Positions 40,751 to 49,700 of a stretch of DNA of 64,000 bases are shown piece after piece. The notes beneath the pieces are model-generated. The model was not told the DNA's origin, ran no database searches, and saw only the letters and a program-made list of their open reading frames with translations. Made by a program: the position numbers and the translations under genes. The stretch comes from Phycisphaerae bacterium (lineage in GTDB: Bacteria > Planctomycetota > Phycisphaerae > SM23-33): the NCBI GenBank assembly GCA_030745875.1, contig JASLNT010000128.1, positions 1 to 64,000 on the forward strand, given 5' to 3'. How positions within the stretch are numbered: the first letter of the stretch is position 1; the number at the start of each line of letters is the position of its first letter.

Positions 40751-43700
40751 GGGATAGTTCCTTGTCAAAGTTGACGACCTTCCTCTGTTTGCCCGGCGCC
40801 GTCGTCGGCTTGGCGCTATCCATCTCCGAGAGCAACTCAAGGGGCAGGAGCTGGACCGATGTTCTGTTGGTTAACGCTGATTTCTTCATCGGAAGCGGCA
40901 GCATATCCTTGTAAGGTCTCTGCTCGCTCAGCCATTCGAGCAGGCCCTGGCGCCTGGTGTCTTTCAGGAGATCGAGTCGCTTGATCTGTTTCCTGGTCTC
41001 GGTGTCGGAGTCTTCGCTGCCTTGCTGTACGTAAGGCGTGAGAACTATCAGCAACTCGCGGCGTTCCTTGACTACGGTGGTTGTCTTGAACAGCTCGCCC
41101 AGTACGGGAAGATCGCCCAGGAAGGGAACCTTCCTTTCGGTATTGTTGTCCTGGGACGTAATAAGCCCGCCGATGACGATTGTGTGCCCGTCCTTGACGG
41201 TGACAGTAGTGGTCGCTGAACGGTTGTTCACTACGATCGCGTTAACGCCTTCGCTTATCTCGACGCTGTCGGAGTCGGAGATGGAGCTTATCTCGGCGCT
41301 TATCTCAAGCTTGATGTCGCCGTCGGGATTGATTCGCGGGGTGGTCTGCAGGAGGATGCCCACGTCTTCGTACTGGATCGTGTTGAACACCGAACCGTTC
41401 TCGGTGGCGCGGCTGTTGGTTATGAAGGGCACGCGCTGACCGACGTTGATTTCACCGGTCTGGTTGTCGGCGGTGAGTATTTGCGGGCGGCTTAGAACTT
41501 CGAGGCGTCCTTCCGTCTGCAACGCATGCAGGAACAGGTCCACATCTCCGCCCGCCAGCGAGAAGCGGAATCCGCCGTTTGTGTTGAACGCGCCGGAGAC
41601 GCCGAAGTTCGTTCCGACGTTGCGCACCGCCCCTCTGGTGCTCGCACTGTGATTCCACTCGAACCCGAGATCGGATCGACCGGTGAGCGTCACTTCAGCC
41701 AGCAGCACCTTGATCAGCACCTGGGGCAGGGGCTGGTCGAGCTCTTCGATCATGGTGGAGACTGTCTTGAAGTATCGCGGGCTGGCCGACAGCAGCAGCG
41801 TGTTGGTCGTTTCTTCAGCCACTATCGCCACTTCCTGCTCGAGCAGTTTGTGAGCTGCTCCCAGGCCGTCAGTGCCCAGAGCTTGCGCCACTGTCTGACG
41901 CTCCTGGTCCAGGAACGACCGCAGTGCGGTCTGGATGTCCGCGGCTTGGGCGTTTCTCAGGCGATAGATTTTCGTTTGGCGCTCCTGTGCGGGTGACGCG
42001 TCGAGTTCCTTTATCACCGTACCGGCCAGTTCGACATATTGCTTCGTTCCGCCCACCAGCAGGCTGTTGGTCCGCGTATCGACGGTCACCGTAAGTGCGC
42101 TCTGTTCAGCCGAACCCAGCGTCGCCGACACTTCACCGCTCTTATCGGCCGGTCTGGTCGTCGGTTTCAGTGTGTATTTGATCGACTTGGAATCTGTCGA
42201 ACCGGTCTGCTGCAGTCGGAAGAGCTGGGTGAGCACCTCGCCCATTCTGCTGGCGTCAGCGTTCTTCAGCGGGAAGACCTTAATCTCCGCCGATCGGGGC
42301 GTGGTGTTGTCCAGGGCCTTGATCAGATTCGCCAGCAGGGGCATGTTCTCGACCGGAGCCGAAACCACCAGCGAGTTGTTGCGGCTGTCGGGCGTTATCA
42401 GGAGGCCTTCCTGGAGCGCCTTGGCGACCACCATCTTACCGTCCTTGTCCTGGGTCACGAATTTCAGCATCGCCTGTCGTACGTTCGGGTCGTCGATTAC
42501 CGATTTGGGCTTGGTTGTCAACGTTTCCATGAGTATCGTCGCGAGTTCATCGGCGTCTGCGCTCTTGAGTTCGAACACGCGGATTTCGGTGATCCTCGCC
42601 GACGCTCCGGTGTCGAGCTGCTTGATCATGTCTGCGATTGACTTGAAGCTTTCGCGGCTTCCAGTGACCAGCAGCGTGTTGGTTCGTGCGTCGGGGATTA
42701 TGCTTGTGGGCAGCGACCGCCCCGACGATCCGGAGGCCTGCTCGGCCTGGAGTTTGGCGCGGTAGAGGTTGTTCAGAGTGTCGGCCAGATTGGTGGCGCT
42801 GGCCTTTTTCAGGGGGAACGCCCGGATATCGCCCGACAACACCGCGTCGTCGGAGTCGATCTTCCTGATGATCTCTTCGATGACCGCGAAGTTCTCCTTA
42901 CTGGCCGAAACGATCAGCACGTTTGTTCGCGTGTCCACCGCGATCGCCACTTTCTCGCGATTCGCCAGCGCCGAGTTGGTACCGGCGGCGATGGCTCCGG
43001 GTTTGTACAGACCCTGGGTTATCAGGCTGCTAAGCAGCGTTGAAACTCGCTGCGCGTCGGCGTTCTTGATGGAGAACATCCTGACAATTCCGGTTTCCAT
43101 GGGCGGTTCGATATCGACTTTCTTCAGCAGTCCGTCGATCAGTGTGAGATTTTCCTTGTTCGCCGAGATCACCAGTGCGTTGGTGAGCGAATCGACCGAG
43201 ACATCCACGCGGTCCTGCGGGGCGGGCGTTGTGCCCTGGGGTGTCATGGAGACTAATCTGGCGGCGAATATCTCGCGAATCATGGGTCCCACAATGCCCG
43301 CATCATTGTGCTTCATCGGAATCACGATCAGCTTCACAGCAGGGTCGGTGAGTTTGACGTCCAGATTCTCCAGCAGACTTTTGAGCACTTTCGTGTCGTC
43401 GGTGTTCGCGGCCACCAGCAGGCTGTTGGTCCGCAGGTCCGGAAGGATCACGGGCTTCTGGCGCCGGATGTCGTCGGTGCGTGCGGCCTGGTAGCGTTCG
43501 TTGAACAGGTTGCTCAGCGTGGTCGTCAGCGTTCCTGCGTTCGCTTCCTTCAGCGGGAACAACTGTATCTGCCCGCTGAGTGCGGCGGACTTGTTGTCGA
43601 GCTGTTCGGCGAGATCTTTTACGATCTGGAAACCTTCGGTCGACCCGCCGATTATCAGGCTGTTGGATCTCGCGTCGGCCACTACGATAACGCGGAGAGC

Positions 43701-46700
43701 TTCGGCGTCTTTGGCTCCCAGGGATTGCTGGCGTTGGACTCGGGCGTCCATCATTGTTTGCAGCACGCTGGCCAGGGTGTCGGCTTCGGCGTTCTTGAGC
43801 GTCACCAGGCGGATGTCCCTCAGATCGATCGCCGATTTGGTGTCGAGAGTTTTCAGCAGGTTGGTGAGCATCGTAAACGTCTTGCTGCTGGCGGATATTA
43901 TCAGGCTGTTTGTTCGCGTGTCGGTGGTTACGGTGGGGCGGTCTTCAGTGCGGATGAGGTTTGCGTTCGATCCGCTGTAAAGATCATCGATGACGGTTTG
44001 CAGACGCGTGGCGTCGGCGTTCAGCAGCGGGAAGATGCGAACCGTGTTCAGCGAACCTGCTCCGGGTATGTCCATCCCGTTTATCACTTCGGCGATAATC
44101 ACCATTAGATCCTTGCGCGCCGCTACGACAAGCGTGTTGGTGGCTTCGTCGGCCTGGATGGTGAATGCGACCCTGGTCTTGGGCTTGTCGGTGGTGACGG
44201 TGCTCTTCTTTGCCGCTGCGATCTGGAGCCGGGTGGCGTACATTCTAACGCCCGAGACGGCCGGATCGTCCGTCGGTTCGGTGAACACGCCTCTCAGAAC
44301 GGGCAGGAGGCGTGCGGCGTCGGCGTTCTTGAGCTTAAAGAGCTTCACTTCGGTGACGAACTTGTCGGCGGTGCGGTCAAGGTCCTTGATCAGCACTTCC
44401 GCCAGCGCCAGCGATTCAGCCAACCCCGACATCACCAGCGTGTTGGTTCGCAGGTCGGCCGATACGTTCAGCCCGTTGACGAGAGCCTTGCCAGAGGCGG
44501 ATTCGGGCACGACCTTGCCCGCGGTGGAAGTCCCCGCCGGTCCGGCGAGTTTCTTGCCCTGCGTGTTGAATATGTCGTCGAGGATGCTCCTTACGGTTTC
44601 GGCGTCGGCTTTTTCGAGCCTTACGATGCGCACCAGTACGCCCTCGCCGACCGGGACGGTGTCAAGCATCTCCACGATCACCTTCATCGCCTTGAGATTG
44701 TCCGGTGTGGACGTGATCAGCAGGGAGTTCGACCCCTGGGCCTGCGGGGTGGCCGCGTCGGCGGATATCTTGATCGGTTGGGTCAGGTCCAGCTCAGGCA
44801 CCTGGTTCTTAAGTCCGCCTCGCACGCGGAGTATCTTGATCTGCTGCTGCAGTGCGAGTGCTTCGGGCGTGACCAGCGTGGTTCCGCTGGGGCGGAGCAT
44901 TTCGTTAAGAACGTCCGCCAGACGAGTGGCGTCGGCCTTTTTCAGCGGGATGATCAGAACTTCAGTCTTTGCAAACTTGGACGGTTTGTCCAGGCGGGTG
45001 ATAATCTCGCCGATCTGCTCGAACAGCGTTTCTCGCGTGGTTACTATCAGAGACCGCGTCCGGTCGTCGGCGCTGATGTCTATTGCCTCTCCGCCGGTCT
45101 GTTTCTGCAATTGTGCAATGAGTCCCTTCAACGCCGGAAGTATCTTCGCGGGCGTCGTGTTTTCCAGCGGGAAGAGCTTGAACTGCAGTTTGCCTGCGAC
45201 TTCAACCTTGTCGAGCACTTCGATAAGAGCCTCGACCTCCTTCATCTTTTCCTTGGTGGCTGCGACCATTACCGTTTGGGTCTGCTGGATAGCGCTGACG
45301 GTGACTTCGTCTTCGGGTTTGACCTGGCGTCCCCGACTTCGGAACGCCGCGGTCAGCGCCGAAGCCGTCCTGACGGAATTGGCGTTCTTCAGCACAAACG
45401 CCTTGACAATTCTCTTGGACGAGATCGCCGCCGCTTCAAGCGTTTTCACCAGAGCTTCGATCGCCTTGAAGTCTTCGTCCGATGCGTTCACCAGGATGGC
45501 TCTTTGCGTGGTCAGCACGGTCGTTTCGACCTGTCCGCCGGAAGAAGATTTAGTCGCTTCTCTTCCCCGCGTGCCTGCAGCTCCGCGCTTGCCCGAGCCT
45601 CCGGAGTTGTTGTAGATCTGCTGGATGGCTTTGTCCACTTCTTCGGCGTCGGCGTGTTCGAGCGTTATCACTCGCAGCGTTCCGCGCGAGGGCTTCATGT
45701 TCTCGACCTGCTTGACCCACTCGGAGACTTGGGCGTACATAACTTCGCTGGTGGCTAGTATCAGCGCGTTGGCGCGATCGTCTGCGGACACCGCCAGCGG
45801 TTCGACGCTTCGTTTGTCGCGTCTGGCTGCGGAGACCTGCTGCTTGTACATGTTCGTGATGACCGAAGCCACCGCCGAAGCATCCCCGTTCTTCAGCGGG
45901 ATAACGAACACCTGCTGGGCGGTTTTCAGGGCGGCTTGGTCAAGTTGAACGGCCATTTGCATTAACTTTCCGAGCTCAGTCGCCGGACCGGTCATTACAA
46001 GGGCGTTACTGCCCGCATCGGCCGAAACGATCACTTGCTGGCTCGTCGAGCTCGATCCTCGCGAGCCTCTTCTGCGTCCGACGGTCGATGTGCTGGTCGC
46101 ACTGCCGGCCGCGATCTTGCTGAGCACGACCGCCAGTTCGGTGGCCTTGGCGTTCTTGAGGAGTACGAATTCCGTTTTTCTGCCTCCTGACTCTTCGGTG
46201 TCGAGCTTGGTCAGGAGTTCCTGAACGGCTTGGAGATTCTTGGGATTGGCGGTGACTATGATGCTGTTTGAGTTGTTCTCGGCGACTATGGTGACAAGGT
46301 CGTCAGGTTCGATCCTGACACCGCGCTGGGGTGCGAACGCCTGGGCCAGCGCCGCAGCGACCGACGAGGCCTGTGCGTGCTTAAGCGTCAGCAGCGTTCT
46401 TACCGACTGGCCTTGCGGGGTGGTGGCGTCGAGTTGACCGGCCATTTCCTTGATCTTTGCGAACGTTTTCTCGTCGGCGCGGACCAGGAGCATTCGGGAA
46501 CCGCTGGCCGGTTCGATAATCACGTTCTGGGGCGTTACCGATCCTCGCGAACCCCTTCCACGCGATCCGCCGGAGCTCGACGTTTGCGAGCTGAACACAC
46601 GCATGAGCATTTCAGCCAGTTTGGTCGGGTCGGCGTTGCGAACGGTGATCATCTGGATGGGATACTTCGTAGCGGGCGCTTCGTCGATTTCTTTTAGCAG

Positions 46701-49700
46701 CAGGACGATCTTCTTATGATCTTCGACCGAGGCCCTGACCACCAGCGTGTTGGAGCTTCGGTCGGCGCTGATCCGCAGGGCGGCTGATGACGATGCGGGC
46801 GTCTTGCCTCTGCCCGACGAACCTGTGCCCTGCGTCAATGTCGCAGTCAGCGAGGCCGCTACTCCGGCGGCTTCTACGTTCTGGATACGATAGACCTTAA
46901 CCGACAGTGCGTCGGAGGCTTGAGAGTTGTCTATCTGTTCGATTGTCTTTGCGATGAGTTCGTGTTTTTCCGCGGCCGCTGACACCAGCACGGTGCGGCT
47001 TGTTTCCTGTGCGGTGATTACTATCGGCGAATCGCTTCCGGAAACTGCGGGAGAGCCCTTGGTTCTCTTTGCGGCGCCGCTGGTCGAACTGAAGAGCGTT
47101 TTAAGCGTTTGGACGGTCTGTGTGACGTCGGCGTGCTTGAGCGGATAAAGTCGAATCGACGGTACTTTCGTCAGGGCGGCCGACTGGTCGAGTTCTTCTA
47201 TCAGCGTTTCGACGATCTTCATGGTTTCCGGCTGGGCCGAGACGATCACCGAATTGGTGGTCTTGTTGGCGGTGATGCTGACATCGGTTTGGCTTGACGG
47301 AGAAGCCTGGGCGTTTCCGGCCTGCATTGCGGCGCGGATCATTTCGGCGCGTTGCTGCTGTGCGGACCTGCCCGACCTGCTGTTTCCCCTGGCGGGCGTT
47401 CGCGAGATTCTGCTGCTGGTCGAAAGTTTGAACAGTTCTTTCAGATTCGACGCCACTTCCGACGCGTCAGTGTTGGTCAGGACGAATACGCGAACTTCGG
47501 TCAGGACCATGGCGTCGGTGTCGAGCTGTTTGACCAGCGGTTCGATTATCTCGAAGTCCATGGGTTTGGCCCGGACAATCACGCTGGAGGTCCTGGTGTC
47601 GGCGACTACTGTGATGACCGGGGGCGCGATGACCGCAGCGGGGGCCGCGTTCCTGGGGTCTCTCCTGTTGTTTCGCGGTTGTGGGGCTTTGGCCTGCTTG
47701 GGCGGGTTGAAGAGATTCGACAGTGTCTTGGCGATTACGGTCGGATCTCCGTTCTTTATCTGGTACGTTCTGAACTCGGCCTCTCCGCCGGTGGTGCTGT
47801 CTGACAGGCGAATGATCAGGTCGGTGACATTTTCCAGTTCGGTTCGGGTCGCCGAGATGATAAGCGAGTTTGATGCGGTGTCAACCGCGATAACGATCGG
47901 GGGGATTTCCGCGTCGGCTGCTTGTGTCGTCGGAGCCGGTTTCGTTGTCGGCTCACCGCTCTTTCCTTCCGGGCCCGGGGCCGCGCCGGTGGGCTTGTCC
48001 TTGCTCTCGGTGATGACGATCTTCGAATCGGACATCTGCCCGTATACTCGTTTGATCACTTCAGCCATCTTAGCAGCCTGAACGCCGCTCAGAGGAACCA
48101 CCTGGACCTGGATGCTGTTGTCCATCGCCGCTTCGTCCAGATCGTTGATGACCTTCTCCATCGTTTTGATGTCGGCGTCCTTACCGATGATGGTGATGGC
48201 GTTTGCGAAGATGTCCGACTCGATCACGGGCTTGTCGGCTCCGCGTCGGTCGGCGTACATGGCGGTGAGTTTGTCGGCTACGTCGGTTGCGATGGCGTTT
48301 TCGAGCCAGATATACCTGACGATCTTCAACGATCGCTCGGGAGCCTGATCGAGGTTGTCGAGTATCTGTTGGACCAGCGCGAAGTGCGACGAAGTGGTCG
48401 ACACTATCAACGAATTCGTGCGTTCGTCAGCGGTTATGCTGAACGGCGGGGGGGTTATGTTTCTGTTTCCGCGAGCGTACTGCTTGATCATGTCCTGGAA
48501 CAGTTTCCCGACTGATTTCGCCAGCTCGGTCGCTTCCCCGTTCTTCATCGGGAATATCTTCACGCTCAGCGCCGAACTGGTTCCGCCCATATCCAGTTGC
48601 ATTATCATCGCCTTGACCGCGGGGACTTCCGATTCGGGGCCCCTGATCAGCACGCTGTTGGAGTTCGGTTCGGGCGTTACGGTTACGGTTTCATCGTCGG
48701 TGGTGGTCGGGGTGTTTCTGGAGCCCCGACGGGAGGTGCGCCTGCTGGCCGCCTGTTTGGCCAGGGTCGCATTGATTGCTTCGGCGAGCGTTTCGGCTTG
48801 AGCGTTCTTGAGTTTGATGATCTCGATTACGATATTGGATCCGGCCTGCTTGGCGTCGAATGTTTCGATAAGCTCCGAAGCGAGCGCGAGGACCTCGGCG
48901 CTGCCCTGGACGATAACGATGTTCTCTTTCGACATCGCCGAAACTCGCACGGTGGACGCTGTCGGCGTGGAGCTTCTCGAAGAACGTCTGGACCAGCGTG
49001 ACGACCTGTCGGGAGTGGTCGTCGAGAACTGTTGGATGAGCATGGTTTGCAGCACGGGCACGACGTCGTCGGCCTTGGCGTTCTTGAGGATGAAAGTCTT
49101 GGTCTGCGATCTGATCAAGGCTTTCTCGGCGACTTTCTTGATCAGCTTTTCGATTTCTATGAACTGCTTCGCAGTAGCCGCCACGAGCAGTTGATTGGCT
49201 ACGCTGTCGGCCTGGAATCGCGGTTGGATTTGCGAGGTCTTTCGCGATCCGCTTTGCTTCTCGAACAGTTTCGTCATGGAGGCGGCGATCTCGGTCGCGT
49301 TGGAGTTCTTCAACTCGTAGATCCGGGTTTCTATTATTTCCGGTCCGGTTCCTTCGTCGAGCGTGGTCACGAGTTGGACGATTTCTTCGATTGTGCTCTT
49401 TGGCGCATCGACCAGAATAGCCTTGTCGTTGGGGGCGGCGCTTACGACTACGCGGTTGGGGTCCTTGGGTTTGTCCGGCTGGGGGGGCATGTAGTAGTCG
49501 TAGTAAGATCGTCGCCGGCTTTCGTTTTTCTTTTCGATCGGGTAGAGCTGCTGCAGCATCGTGACGACTTCGGCGGCCGAGATGTTCTTCACCGGGAGCA
49601 GCCGCGTTTCGCGAACCTGCTCCTTGATGCTTTCGTCAAGCGTGGAGATCAGCTTGTTCAGCATCTCCCACTTGCTTTCGGGCGCTCTGATCATCAGCGC